Assembly (NCBI RefSeq): GCF_000403645.1
Contig: NC_021313.1
Location: 1,569,014-1,633,013, forward strand
Length of the DNA: 64,000 nucleotides
Reading direction: 5' to 3'
Origin: Salinarchaeum sp. Harcht-Bsk1
GTDB lineage: Archaea > Halobacteriota > Halobacteria > Halobacteriales > Salinarchaeaceae
The notes under the pieces: model-generated
What the model was told of the DNA's origin: nothing
Seen by the model: the letters and a program-made list of their open reading frames with translations, nothing else
Databases searched by the model: none
Position numbers and translations under genes: made by a program
Shown here: positions 26,135 to 35,258 of the stretch, one piece after another
How the letters are laid out: every line of letters starts with the position of its first letter
Position numbering within the stretch: the stretch's first letter is position 1

Positions 26135-26431
26135 TCAGAAGTGGTACTGCTGGCCCTTGCGCTCGATCAGCGAGTCCCGGTCCCACATCCGGCGTTGCCA
26201 GGCCTCGAACTCGTCGGCGAGGTAGGGCAGGAACTCGGCCGTGTAGTACGACACCGGGCTCGGGATCCCGAAGGCGTCCGGGAAACACGCCAGCATGAAC
26301 GCGTCCTCCAGGTCCTCGGCCTCCTTTTCCAGCGTCTCGTAGGCCGGATGGGTGAGCATGCCGTGGTAGAGCCCTCTCGCCCACAGCTTCAGGGTGTCCA
26401 GAAACTCGTCGATGCGCTCTGCGAGCGTCAT
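26135..26431 (-). CDS. small helical protein next to the ArsA/Get3 ATPase
   Basis: The 98-residue, mostly helical protein (MTLAERIDEFLDTLKLWARG...) contains aromatic residues (YTAEFLPYLADEFEAWQRRMW) and a basic end (RDSLIERKGQQYHF). No transmembrane segment or metal site is seen. It precedes the ATPase gene by 47 bp on the same strand and is probably co-transcribed with it. A partner role is inferred from position only; I do not recognise the family. Confidence 0.7.
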   Translation of the reverse strand: MTLAERIDEFLDTLKLWARGLYHGMLTHPAYETLEKEAEDLEDAFMLACFPDAFGIPSPVSYYTAEFLPYLADEFEAWQRRMWDRDSLIERKGQQYHF

Positions 26432-26521
26432 GGACAGTGGTATCGTGTGGCATTCTAAAAGCGTGTCGCCGCTAAGGGACTCGGTCGGTGGGAGACGAAC
26501 GAGGCATTCAACGCAGACCCC

Positions 26522-26935
26522 CGAAAGCCCCCGAGCGCTCGAGGGCTGCGGCTCGCTGCGCTCCTCAGTTCGCAGTGCTCCTTGCGGTGCTTACTTCGCC
26601 TCGCACCGTCGAGCGCTCGGCCCCTTTCGAAGCCCACCCAAACAGCCTCATACCTCCCCAGCCTTCTGCGCTACTCGCCCTCCGGGCTGCGTTGCTCGGC
26701 CCTCGCACGGTGTCGCGCGACTGGCTGCTCGCCCGCAAGGGGCTCGCAGCCGACGCGAGCGCGCGCCGGTGGGGCCAACCGGGGTTTCGCGAACCTCCCG
26801 AAGATCCACCGGGTGGGACTGGAAGGGGCCGACCGCTCGTCGATCGTAACGAAGCAAGCACTGCAGCGAGTGAGCACCGCGAACGAGCGAAGCGCGCAAC
26901 GAGTTAGGATCGACGAGCGGTCGGGGGCTTCCAAG
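26522..26935. repeat. dispersed palindromic element, copy B
   Basis: This copy of about 414 bp is oriented like copy A. Its ends are CGAAAGCCCCC and GGGGGCTTCCAAGG. The inner arms lie at 26610-26639 and 26811-26839; the left begins CGAGCGCTCGGCCCCTTTCG and the right ends GGGGCCGACCGCTCG. The core retains CCTCCCCAGCCTTCTGCGCT and GCTCGGCCCTCGCAC. In place of the long core of A it has a small hairpin GCCC-TCC-GGGC. It lies between divergent genes, the small helical gene and prs. Confidence 0.9.
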
Positions 26936-27046
26936 GCGTCTGCAGCGGTTTGGAAAGCGGCCCGTCTACAATAACCCGAACCCAGGACCGAACGATCTCC
27001 TCGCGGGACCGAAACACGTTTTCACGGGCCGAGCGCACCACGGACC

Positions 27047-27925
27047 ATGATCGTCAGCGGGTCCACGTCGCAGTCGCTGGCCGCGACCCTGGCCACGGAA
27101 CTGGACGAACCCCTCGCCGTCGTCGAGCAGACAGCCTTCCCGGACGGCGAGTCGAAGTTCGCCATCGACGCGCCCGGGGAGCGAACGCTCGCGGACGTCG
27201 ACCGGGCGGTGATCGTCGCCTCGACGACGACCGCGGACGCCCACCTCGAGGTGCTCCAGCTCCAGGACGCGGCGCGGGAGGCCGGCATCGACGAGGTCGT
27301 CACGGTCCTGCCGTACATGGGCTACGGGCGCCAGGATCGGGCCTTCGAGACAGGCGAACCCGTCACCGCGCGAGCGATCGCCCGGGCGCTCTCGCCAGGC
27401 ACGGACCGGGTCCTTACCGTAACGCCCCACGAGCCCGCAGTCTGCGACTTTTTCGACCCGCCGGCGACCCAGATCGACGCGGAAGCGCTGCTCGCGGAGC
27501 CGCTCCGGAGCGACCCCGACCCCGCGCTCGATGAGCCGCTCTTCCTCTCGCCGGACGCGGGGGCCATCGACGTCGCCGAGACCGTCAGGGACGCCTTCGG
27601 CAGCGGCGAGGTGGACCACTTCGAGAAGACCCGGACCTCGGGCACGGAGGTCACGATCGAGCCGGGCAACGCCGAGATCGCGGGCCGGGACGTCGTGGTC
27701 GTCGACGACATCGTCGCGACGGGGTCGACGATGAGCCAGTCGATCGAGGTGCTCCAGGACCGGGACGTGGGCCGCGTGTTCGTCGGCTGCGTCCACCCGC
27801 TGCTCGCGCGGGACGCCCGCTCGAAACTCGCCCGCGCCGGCGTCGAAGCGATCCACGCGACCGACACGATCGAACGACTCGTCAGCACGGTCTCGGCCGC
27901 GCCGGCGATCGCCGAGGAACTGTAA
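27047..27925 (+). CDS. prs: ribose-phosphate pyrophosphokinase
   Basis: The 292-residue enzyme makes PRPP from ribose 5-phosphate and ATP for nucleotide, histidine and tryptophan synthesis. The N-terminal half has FPDGESKFAIDAPGERTLADV and the flexible loop YMGYGRQDRAFETGEPVTAR. The C-terminal half has the PRPP-binding loop VVVVDDIVATGSTMSQS. The length is that of the archaeal class. Element B lies about 110 bp upstream. It is convergent with the HEYVH peptidase paralogue. Confidence 0.96.
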   Translation: MIVSGSTSQSLAATLATELDEPLAVVEQTAFPDGESKFAIDAPGERTLADVDRAVIVASTTTADAHLEVLQLQDAAREAGIDEVVTVLPYMGYGRQDRAFETGEPVTARAIARALSPGTDRVLTVTPHEPAVCDFFDPPATQIDAEALLAEPLRSDPDPALDEPLFLSPDAGAIDVAETVRDAFGSGEVDHFEKTRTSGTEVTIEPGNAEIAGRDVVVVDDIVATGSTMSQSIEVLQDRDVGRVFVGCVHPLLARDARSKLARAGVEAIHATDTIERLVSTVSAAPAIAEEL

Positions 27926-27972
27926 GCTGACGCTCGCGCCCACCGCGGGCGTCGCCGCCAGCCGCTCGTCGC

Positions 27973-29334
27973 TCAGCGATGCCGAGGCGCGGCGCGATCG
28001 ATCGCGACGTCGCCGACCCGGTCGGCGGTCGTCCAGCCCGACTGGTCGGCGTCGAGTGGGCTCCCGGCGGCCTCGCAGTCAGCCGGCGAGACGTCGAACG
28101 TCGCGGCGTGGGTGCTCGCACTCCAGGGACGCGGCGTCGTCGGCGTCTCGGTGTAGGCGATCGCCGCCGCGCGAGCCGCCGGACCGCCCGCGCGCTCGAC
28201 GGCGTCGGCGAAGGCAGTCGCGTCGAAGGGCGCGGGAGCGGCCGCGTTCCACGTCCGGAGGACGGCCTGGAACGTCGTCTCACCGCCGGAGGCCGCGCGG
28301 ATCCGCCGGTCGAGCGCCGCCACGACGAGCGCGCCGGTCCGGTACTGCGCGTCGTCGGCCCAGGTCGACGGATCGGCGAGGACGACCTCGGGCGAGTCCT
28401 CCCCGACCCCGCGCTCCAGGACCTGTCGGTAGGTCGGGAAGTCGATCGCGCCGCGCTCGAAGGCCTGCGTGAGGGCGTAGTACTCGGCGGTGGCCTCGAG
28501 GAGCCACTCGGTCGCGGCCGTGGTCGCCGTTCGATCCTGCCGGGTGTGGACGTACTCGTGGACCCAGATGTTCGTCGGCGCGGCGAGCGCGGCGTCGTCG
28601 TTGACGCGGGCGTCCGGACCGAGGGAGAGCCCGCGGTGGGCCCAGCACGCGCCGTCGGTCGGCGCGACGAACACCGTGACGAGGTCGCTCCGGCCGCCGA
28701 CATCGAGGTGCTCGCTCGCCGCGGCGAGCGAGTCGAGGATCCGGTCGGGAGCGGTCGAGGGCGTCGCAGCAGCGGGAACGACGAGCCGCACGGTCTCGGC
28801 GTCAACCCGCCGTTTCGCGATCGCGTGCTCGCCCAGACAGACGAACTGCTCGCCGGCGATGCCGACGCCCCGAACGGCCGCGCGGCGGTCGATCCGTGGC
28901 TCGGTGCCACGGTAGCGCCAGCGCGTGTGCGTCCGCGGCCGCAAGCAGAGCGCCCAGTCGTCGGTGCCGGCGCCGTAGGTCGACGGATCGTCGGCGGTGA
29001 GCGGCTGGCGGCAGATCACCGTCGCGCGGTCGCCCGAGCCGTCCCACTCGAAGGCGGGGCCGTCGACGCTCCCCTGCCAGGTGTAGCCGCCGACGTCGGA
29101 GCGGTCGAACCCGTCGGTCGCGACCACGGAGACCGTCGGCCGCTCGATCCAGAACGCGAGTTTCGAGACTGCGTCTGGGATCTCGTAGACGATCGCGACG
29201 TCCACTGCACCGTCGACGTCGCCGTCGCGGTAGACGACCCGCTCGACGACCCGGGGCACCGCGTCGCCCACGGACTCGGTCCCCGCGGCCGCCGGTCGGG
29301 CGATCGCTCGACCGGGGCCGGATCGCCCTGCCAT
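27973..29334 (-). CDS. HEYVH zinc-peptidase-like paralogue lacking a signal peptide
   Basis: The 453-residue protein contains IWVHEYVHTRQ followed 16 residues later by the glutamate of WLLEATAEYYA, the gluzincin zinc-site pattern seen in M1/M61-like peptidases. An N-terminal beta domain with RTHTRWRYRGTEP precedes it. It parallels the next upstream gene along its whole length. It lacks that gene's signal peptide, C-terminal CARDB-like domains and membrane anchor, so as annotated it would stay in the cytoplasm. This suggests a shortened duplicate or a start missed upstream. The ATG at 29334 follows a possible TACAAT box. Confidence 0.7.
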   Translation of the reverse strand: MAGRSGPGRAIARPAAAGTESVGDAVPRVVERVVYRDGDVDGAVDVAIVYEIPDAVSKLAFWIERPTVSVVATDGFDRSDVGGYTWQGSVDGPAFEWDGSGDRATVICRQPLTADDPSTYGAGTDDWALCLRPRTHTRWRYRGTEPRIDRRAAVRGVGIAGEQFVCLGEHAIAKRRVDAETVRLVVPAAATPSTAPDRILDSLAAASEHLDVGGRSDLVTVFVAPTDGACWAHRGLSLGPDARVNDDAALAAPTNIWVHEYVHTRQDRTATTAATEWLLEATAEYYALTQAFERGAIDFPTYRQVLERGVGEDSPEVVLADPSTWADDAQYRTGALVVAALDRRIRAASGGETTFQAVLRTWNAAAPAPFDATAFADAVERAGGPAARAAAIAYTETPTTPRPWSASTHAATFDVSPADCEAAGSPLDADQSGWTTADRVGDVAIDRAAPRHR

Positions 29335-29546
29335 GGGCCACGGCTTCGGTCGATTTTCGCATTGTAATGGAGCGCATGCGATCGGGTACGCTGTTGCTAT
29401 GCGCTGTCGCCAGACAGTAGGTCACGCGTTCCATCGCCAGCAGGGCTGGCAGTCCTCTCGACCGTCGGCAACGGACGCGGTGTAGCACTTCGGGCGTTCT
29501 GTGGCGTTCCGGGGCGACGTACAGCAGCCGTCGCGAGAGCCCCGGG

Positions 29547-31676
29547 TTACCGGCTCCGGGCGAACAGGAGGAGAGTGGCGCCCGCCAGCAGTGCGATCAG
29601 ACCGGTGGCGAGCGCGACAGGGGGAATCTCGTCGATCGACTCCAGCACGCTCCCCTCCTGAACGTCGAGCTGGATGGTGAGCGATCCCGCGGACACGTTG
29701 TGCCGACCGGCTCGGTCGAACCCGGTCGAGATCTCGACCGTGCGATTGGCACCGGGCGTCAGCTGCACGCGCTCGGTGCCGACGGGCTCGCCGTCGGCGA
29801 AGACGGTGACGTTCCCGTCGGCCGGTCTGCTCGTCGGGTTCGACACTGACATCCTGACGTCGACGGCGTCGCCGGTCGAGGGCGACCTGGGGCTCACCCG
29901 GAGTGACGTCACGACGGGATCGGCGGGCTCGCGAACCCGGACCGTGCGCGAGACGTCACCGACGACGATCCGAACGTCGCCAGCCGTTCCGAAACGGTGG
30001 GAGAGGGAGACGGTCGTCGTCTCGCCCGGTTCGAGACTGCCGGACGAGACTGCCCGCTCGCTGCCACCGACGAACAACGTCGACCGGTACTGGCCGGAAA
30101 CGTTGCCGACGTTCGCGACCTCGACCTCCGCCGCGACGGCCTCGCCCACGACGGTCGTCTCGGGCAGTTCGCCGTCGCGGTAGGGACCGATCACGGACAG
30201 CGCCGGCTCCGAGACCACGCGATAGTCGAAGCGGGGAAGGTCGCTGCCAAAGAGCCGGCTGTGAGTCGTCCGGTCCCAGGTCGAGGGCGTGGCATCGGTC
30301 CGGGTGTAGGCGCTGACGAACTCGCGGACCGACTCGTCGCCGAGCCGTTCGGCCGCTGCTTCGAGGTCGTCGGCTCTGAACGTCTCCGCGCTGTTCCAGT
30401 CCGACATGATCGACTGGAAGGTCTCCGAGCCGTTGCTCGCAACGCGGAGTTCGCGATCGATCGCCCCGACGACGAGCGCCCCTTTCTCGTACTCGGCGTC
30501 GGTGTCCGCCCAGGTCGATCGGTCCGTGAGGACGGCGTCGGTCGCGGGCCGCATGGTGCCCCGTTCGAGCACGTTCCGGAAGGTCGCGTAGTCGATCCGC
30601 CCCTCCTCGAGACTCAGCAGCGCGGCGTAGTAGTCCGCGCTTCCCTCGACGAGCCAGTGGGCGTCGTCAGCGACGGCGTCGCCGTCGACAGTGTCGGCGT
30701 CGCGGTACTGCCGCGTGTGGACGTACTCGTGGACCCAGACGTTGACGGCCGCGTCGACGGGCTGGTCTGCCGCAACGCGGGTGTCCGCGCCGATCGCGAG
30801 CCCCGGCGGCCCCCAGTCGAACTCGCCGGTCGGTGCCGCGATCAGCACGACCTCCTGGTTGCGATTACCGAAGCGAAGACGATCGCTCGCGTACGCGACG
30901 GAGTCGAGGATCTCCGTGGGCGCCGAGGCCGGGTCGGCAGCGTCGGGCACGACGAGCGTGAGAACCTCGCCGCCGACGGTCCGGGATCGCGTCGAATGCG
31001 GCCCGAGGAAGGCGAACCGCTTCCCAGCGTATCCCTCGCCGGCCGTGGTGAGCCGGTACTCGAGCCCGGGGTTCTCGAAGCGGTAGTTCCACTGGGTGCT
31101 CGTCTGGGGACGCGTGACGATCGCCCACTCGCCCGTCCCGCCGACGAAGCGCTGATCTGGGCCCTCTGCCCGGAAGCTTTCGGTGACGGGGTGCCGGATC
31201 GTGACCGTCCCGCCGCCGCCCGACTCGTCCCACTCGAAGGTCCCGTCGTTTCGGGTGAACCCGTCGGTACCCACGACGTCGTACTGCCCCTGTGCGATCG
31301 AGAACGTGAGCGAACCGACCTCGTCGGGAATCTCGTAGGTGATCCGGGCCTCGACGGTGTCCGGCTGTGCGGGCAGCAGGTCGTACTCGACCCGCTCGAC
31401 GATCGGATCCGACGACTGCGCTGCGCTGGCGTTCGCGATCGAGGTGCTCTCGCCCACCTCGCTCGTCGACAGTGCGCCACCCGCATCGAGGCTCGACGCG
31501 GTCGCGGCGTCGGACGCTGGCCGAACCGGCGTCGGCGGGCCGGCGTCGGGTCCACCGGCGATGCCGGCGACTGGAGCGCCGGCCGTCGTGCCGACGGCCA
31601 GCCCACCGACCAGCGCCATCGTCAGGAGACAGAGGGCTAACAAGCGCCTATCGAGGGACTCGGCGCGCCGCTGCAT
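29547..31676 (-). CDS. secreted, membrane-anchored HEYVH zinc peptidase
   Basis: The 709-residue protein has an N-terminal signal (LLALCLLTMALVGGLAVGTT, about residues 11-30). An N-terminal beta domain comes next, then WVHEYVHTRQ with its zinc glutamate in HWLVEGSADYYA. Two Ig-like/CARDB-type domains follow (about 480-660, including VEVANVGNVSGQYRSTLFV and VRMSVSNPTSRPADGNVTVF). It ends with a membrane helix VALATGLIALLAGATLLLFA and RSR. It probably acts outside the cell, anchored in the membrane. The substrate is unknown. It is tandem with the shorter paralogue. Confidence 0.85.
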   Translation of the reverse strand: MQRRAESLDRRLLALCLLTMALVGGLAVGTTAGAPVAGIAGGPDAGPPTPVRPASDAATASSLDAGGALSTSEVGESTSIANASAAQSSDPIVERVEYDLLPAQPDTVEARITYEIPDEVGSLTFSIAQGQYDVVGTDGFTRNDGTFEWDESGGGGTVTIRHPVTESFRAEGPDQRFVGGTGEWAIVTRPQTSTQWNYRFENPGLEYRLTTAGEGYAGKRFAFLGPHSTRSRTVGGEVLTLVVPDAADPASAPTEILDSVAYASDRLRFGNRNQEVVLIAAPTGEFDWGPPGLAIGADTRVAADQPVDAAVNVWVHEYVHTRQYRDADTVDGDAVADDAHWLVEGSADYYAALLSLEEGRIDYATFRNVLERGTMRPATDAVLTDRSTWADTDAEYEKGALVVGAIDRELRVASNGSETFQSIMSDWNSAETFRADDLEAAAERLGDESVREFVSAYTRTDATPSTWDRTTHSRLFGSDLPRFDYRVVSEPALSVIGPYRDGELPETTVVGEAVAAEVEVANVGNVSGQYRSTLFVGGSERAVSSGSLEPGETTTVSLSHRFGTAGDVRIVVGDVSRTVRVREPADPVVTSLRVSPRSPSTGDAVDVRMSVSNPTSRPADGNVTVFADGEPVGTERVQLTPGANRTVEISTGFDRAGRHNVSAGSLTIQLDVQEGSVLESIDEIPPVALATGLIALLAGATLLLFARSR

Positions 31677-31700
31677 TCGTCGTGTCTGGGTAGGCGACGG

Positions 31701-31709
31701 CTATAACCG
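31701..31709 (-). promoter_or_regulatory. TATA-like box of the secreted peptidase
   Basis: On the minus strand the sequence CGGTTATAG is centred about 28 bases before the ATG at 31676, which fits a leaderless transcript. Confidence 0.55.
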
Positions 31710-31731
31710 CACCGCCACCACCTTTTTGCCT

Positions 31732-31802
31732 CCCACCGTTTTCGAGGAGCGGTCTCCTCGGTCGCTTCGCTCCCTCCGTCGACCGCTCTCCAAAAACGTG
31801 GG
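31732..31802. terminator. long inverted repeat between ileS and the peptidase
   Basis: CCCACCGTTTTCGAGGAGCG with GTC (31732-31754) pairs with GACCGCTCTCC-AAAAACGTGGG (31781-31802), leaving a short hairpin-rich loop with CGGTCGCTTCGCTCCC. On the ileS transcript a T6 run lies just before it and a pyrimidine-poor stretch after. It may end ileS transcription or stabilise its 3' end. Confidence 0.5.
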
Positions 31803-31867
31803 CGAAAAAACCGCACCGCATCCCAGTGGTGGCGACGTCGCTGCAATCAGACGGGCGTGTGAGTGGG

Positions 31868-34800
31868 CTACTCCGCCGCCCCAGCCGCCAGCGGCGCGAT
31901 CGCGATTTCGACCGTCACACCCTCGACCTCCCACTCCTTCCGGTGGCCGTCCTCGACGACACCGGTCGAGTCCGCGCGAACTTCCTCGGCGATCAGGTCG
32001 TCGTGGTCGGCGACCAGGTCCGCCACGCGGTCGTCCGCGATCGCGTACTCGAGCCGGATCGGCTCCTCGACGTCGAGTTCCATCTCTTTCCGCATCTCCT
32101 GCACCCGGCGGATGACCTCGCGAGCGTAGCCCTCGCTCTCGATGTCGTCGTCGAGCGTGGTGTCGACGTAGACGACGCCGAGCTCCTCGCCCTCGTCGAC
32201 GATCGGCGTGCCGGAGACGTCGTCGGGGGACTCGGTGACGGGGTCGATCATCGCCTCGGTGAGTTCGTCGGCGGACTCGAGGACGTCGCCGGCGACGAGC
32301 GCGTCGGCGAAGGCGTCGACGGTCGGCTCCTCGACGCGGGCCTCGTTGAGCGCCGTCATGACCTCGTGGGCGCGGTCGCCGAAGGCGGGACCGAGTTCGC
32401 CCATGTCGGCGTCGGCGCTGTACTGGAGTTCGCCCCACTCGGTTTCGGCGTCGAGCAGTTCGATCTCGCGAGCGTTGAGGCGGTCGGCGAGCAGGTTTCG
32501 GTGGCGGTCGATGGCGTCGTACACCGCGGCGTCGTCCGGCGCGACGACCACGCGGCTGACCGGCCAGCGAAGCTTGCGCTCGGCCTGCTGTCGGGCGTTC
32601 GAGCCAGCCTCCTCGACCTCGCGGAGGACGTCGAGGTCCGCTTCGAGCTGCTCGTCGACCCAGCGCTCCGCGGGTTCGGGGTAGTCGAGCATGTGGACCG
32701 TCGGGTGGCCCTCGTCGCCGGTGAGCTGGTCGTAGATCTCGTCGGTGAGGTAAGGTGCGAACGGGGCGAGCATCGCGACGACCTGGTGGAGCGCGTAGGT
32801 CAGCGTCTCGTAGGCCGCCTGCTTCTCCGGGCTGTCGGCCTCGTCCCACATCCGCTCGCGGACGACCTGGACGTAGAACCGCGAGAGGTCCTCGACGACG
32901 AACTCGCGGACGGCCTCGACGGCCTCGTCCTGCCGGAAGTCGTCCCAGGCGGCCTGGGCGTCCGCGGCGGTCGACTGGAGGCGGGCGAGCAGCCAGCGAT
33001 CGATCGTGGTGAGCGCGCCCTGCTCATCGAGGTCGGCGAGCGCGTCGAGGTCGTAGCTCGCGGGGTCGTAGCCGTCGAGTTCCATGTACGGCAGCGGGAA
33101 CCGGAACACGTTCCAGAGGATGTTGAGGTCCCGCTGCATCGTCTCGGTCCCCTCCCAGGAGAAGCGCATGTCCTCGCCCTGCGGATTGACCGAGAGCAGG
33201 AACATCCGCATCGGGTCGGCGCCGTGCTTCTCGATGACCTCGCCGGGCTCGACGGTGATCCCCTTGGACTTGCTCATGCCGCGGCCGTCGGGCATGTTCG
33301 CGTAGCCGTGCATCAGCACCTCCTCGTAGGGGATCTCGCCGAGGGCGGCGGTGCCCATCCCCAGCTGTGACCAGAACCAGCCCCGCGTCTGGTCGTGGGC
33401 CTCCATGATGAGGTCGGCGGGCCAGAGTTCCTCGAACGCCTCCGTGTTGGAGGGGTAGCCGATGGTGCCCCAGGTCGCGACCGAGGAGTCGAGCCAGACG
33501 TCGAACACGTCGGGGACGCGCTCGTAGGTCGTGCCATTTTCGGTGATGGTGAGGTCGTCGACGGTGCCCTTGTGGAGGTCGACGGTCTCGGGGTCGACGT
33601 CCTGGTCGACGCGCTCGGCGAGTTCCTCGCGGTCGCCGATCACGATCGCGTCGTCCATCGACCCGTTCCAGTCGTCGCCGCCGTCTCGCGGGCTCTGCCC
33701 GCTCGACTCGTCCGAGGCGCTTCGCGCCTCGCTCGGCAGCCAGATCGGGATCGGGATGCCCCAGTAGCGCTGCCGGGAGACGTTCCAGTCCGGCGCCTCC
33801 TCCACGAAGTCCCGGAAGCGGTTATCCCGGGCCCACTGGGGATGCCACTCGCTGTCCTCGATGTTGTCGAGGAGTTCGTCCTTGATGTCCGTGATCGTGA
33901 TGAACCACTGGTCGGTGACGATCTGGAGGATGCCGGTGTCACACCGCCAGCAGTGGCCGTAGCTGTGGGTGGTCGTACCGTGCGCGAGCAGGGCGCCGTC
34001 GTCCTGGAGGTCCGCGACGATGTCCGCGTCAGCGTCCTTGACGAACTCGCCGGCATACTCCCCCGCGGCCGATCCGTAGACGCCGTCGCCGCCGACGGGA
34101 CAGAAGATGTCGAGGCCGAGTTCGCGGCCGCGCTCGAAGTCCTCCTCACCGTGGCCCGGCGCGGAGTGGACGAGGCCGGTCCGGTCGACCTCGACGTAGT
34201 CCGCGGCGTAGACCTGCAGCGCGTCCTCGCCGCTGGGGTGGTCGGGCACCTCGTCGTCGAGGGGATGCTCGTACTCCCAGCCGAGCATGTCCTCGCCAGA
34301 CAGGGTCTTCGCGACCTCGTAGTCGTCGTAGCGACCCTCCTTGAGGACCTCCTCGACGCAGTCTTCGGCGACGTAGAGGCGCTCCTCCTCACCGTCCTTC
34401 GTCGCGTCGACGGCGGCGTACTCCACCTCCGGATCGACGGCGACGAAGGTGTTCGCCGGGATCGTCCACGGCGTCGTCGTCCAGATGACGAGGCTGCCCT
34501 CGCGGTCGCTGAGGTCGAACTTCACGTAGATCGAGGGGTCCTCGACCTGCTCGTACTCGACCTCGTTGTTGGCGATCGCGGTCTCACACCGGGGACACTG
34601 CGAGATGGAGCGCTGGCCCTGCTCGACGAGGCCGCGCTCGTTGGCGCGTGAAAAGCCCCACCAGGCGGCCTCCATGTACTCCGGATCGACCGTCTTGTAC
34701 GGGTCGTCCCAGTCCATCCAGACGCCGAAGGACTGGAAGTCCTCCTGGAGGCCGTCGAGTTGCTCCTCGGCGAAGGCCTTGCACTCCTCGATGAACGCCT

Positions 34801-35146
34801 CCTCGCCGAAGTTCTCGATGTCCTTCTTGTTCTCGAAGTCCAGCTTCTCCTCGACCTTCGTCTCGATCGGCAGCCCGTGCATGTCGTAGCCCGGCCGGTC
34901 CGTCACGTCGTAGCCGGACATCCGCAAGTAGCGGATGTAGGCGTCCTTCAGCGTCTTGTTCCAGGTCGTGCCCATGTGGGCCGCCCCGGAGGTGTACGGC
35001 GGACCGTCGACGAAGAAGAAGTCCTCGCCGTCGGCGCGGTGCTCGACCGTTCGTTCGTAGGCGTTTCGTTCGTCCCAGCGATCCGCCACGCGATCCTCGA
35101 CCGCGTGGGGATCGTACTGGTCGGAGAGGTCCTCGGCGTCGCTCAT
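31868..35146 (-). CDS. ileS: isoleucyl-tRNA synthetase
   Basis: The 1092-residue class I synthetase charges tRNA-Ile. The HIGH-equivalent AAHMG lies near residue 57, the editing domain follows, and the KMSKS-equivalent GMSKSKG lies near residue 620. The anticodon-binding domain has WLLARLQSTAADAQAAWDDF. After IPIPIWLPS near residue 470, a 16- to 18-residue low-complexity piece EARSASDESSGQSPRDGGDD interrupts the catalytic region. It is encoded by two perfect DNA hairpins and is absent from the conserved family pattern. A TTTATC box precedes the start. Confidence 0.97.
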   Translation of the reverse strand: MSDAEDLSDQYDPHAVEDRVADRWDERNAYERTVEHRADGEDFFFVDGPPYTSGAAHMGTTWNKTLKDAYIRYLRMSGYDVTDRPGYDMHGLPIETKVEEKLDFENKKDIENFGEEAFIEECKAFAEEQLDGLQEDFQSFGVWMDWDDPYKTVDPEYMEAAWWGFSRANERGLVEQGQRSISQCPRCETAIANNEVEYEQVEDPSIYVKFDLSDREGSLVIWTTTPWTIPANTFVAVDPEVEYAAVDATKDGEEERLYVAEDCVEEVLKEGRYDDYEVAKTLSGEDMLGWEYEHPLDDEVPDHPSGEDALQVYAADYVEVDRTGLVHSAPGHGEEDFERGRELGLDIFCPVGGDGVYGSAAGEYAGEFVKDADADIVADLQDDGALLAHGTTTHSYGHCWRCDTGILQIVTDQWFITITDIKDELLDNIEDSEWHPQWARDNRFRDFVEEAPDWNVSRQRYWGIPIPIWLPSEARSASDESSGQSPRDGGDDWNGSMDDAIVIGDREELAERVDQDVDPETVDLHKGTVDDLTITENGTTYERVPDVFDVWLDSSVATWGTIGYPSNTEAFEELWPADLIMEAHDQTRGWFWSQLGMGTAALGEIPYEEVLMHGYANMPDGRGMSKSKGITVEPGEVIEKHGADPMRMFLLSVNPQGEDMRFSWEGTETMQRDLNILWNVFRFPLPYMELDGYDPASYDLDALADLDEQGALTTIDRWLLARLQSTAADAQAAWDDFRQDEAVEAVREFVVEDLSRFYVQVVRERMWDEADSPEKQAAYETLTYALHQVVAMLAPFAPYLTDEIYDQLTGDEGHPTVHMLDYPEPAERWVDEQLEADLDVLREVEEAGSNARQQAERKLRWPVSRVVVAPDDAAVYDAIDRHRNLLADRLNAREIELLDAETEWGELQYSADADMGELGPAFGDRAHEVMTALNEARVEEPTVDAFADALVAGDVLESADELTEAMIDPVTESPDDVSGTPIVDEGEELGVVYVDTTLDDDIESEGYAREVIRRVQEMRKEMELDVEEPIRLEYAIADDRVADLVADHDDLIAEEVRADSTGVVEDGHRKEWEVEGVTVEIAIAPLAAGAAE
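33682..33733. repeat. palindromic insertion module inside ileS
   Basis: Two perfect hairpins in the coding strand read (minus strand) CGAGGCG-CGAAG-CGCCTCG and GCGGGC-AGA-GCCCGC, separated by GACGAGTCGA. The same pieces, in the same frame, occur in the HNH-like gene at 4877-4955. The encoded peptide is EARSAS-DE-SSGQSPR. It lies in a loop after the conserved IPIPIW strand. Confidence 0.85.
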
Positions 35147-35167
35147 ACGGGTACGGTGCCCCTCCGG

Positions 35168-35175
35168 GGATAAAG
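35168..35175 (-). promoter_or_regulatory. TATA-like box of ileS
   Basis: CTTTATCC on the minus strand is centred about 26 bases before the ileS ATG. This is the common haloarchaeal spacing for a leaderless transcript. Confidence 0.65.
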
Positions 35176-35258
35176 GACAATCGGAGTGTTGGTGGAGAGT
35201 GGCATGGAGATGAGGTGGGTACGGTCGGTTGGGGTTGCGACCGCATCAGCAGCCGCCT

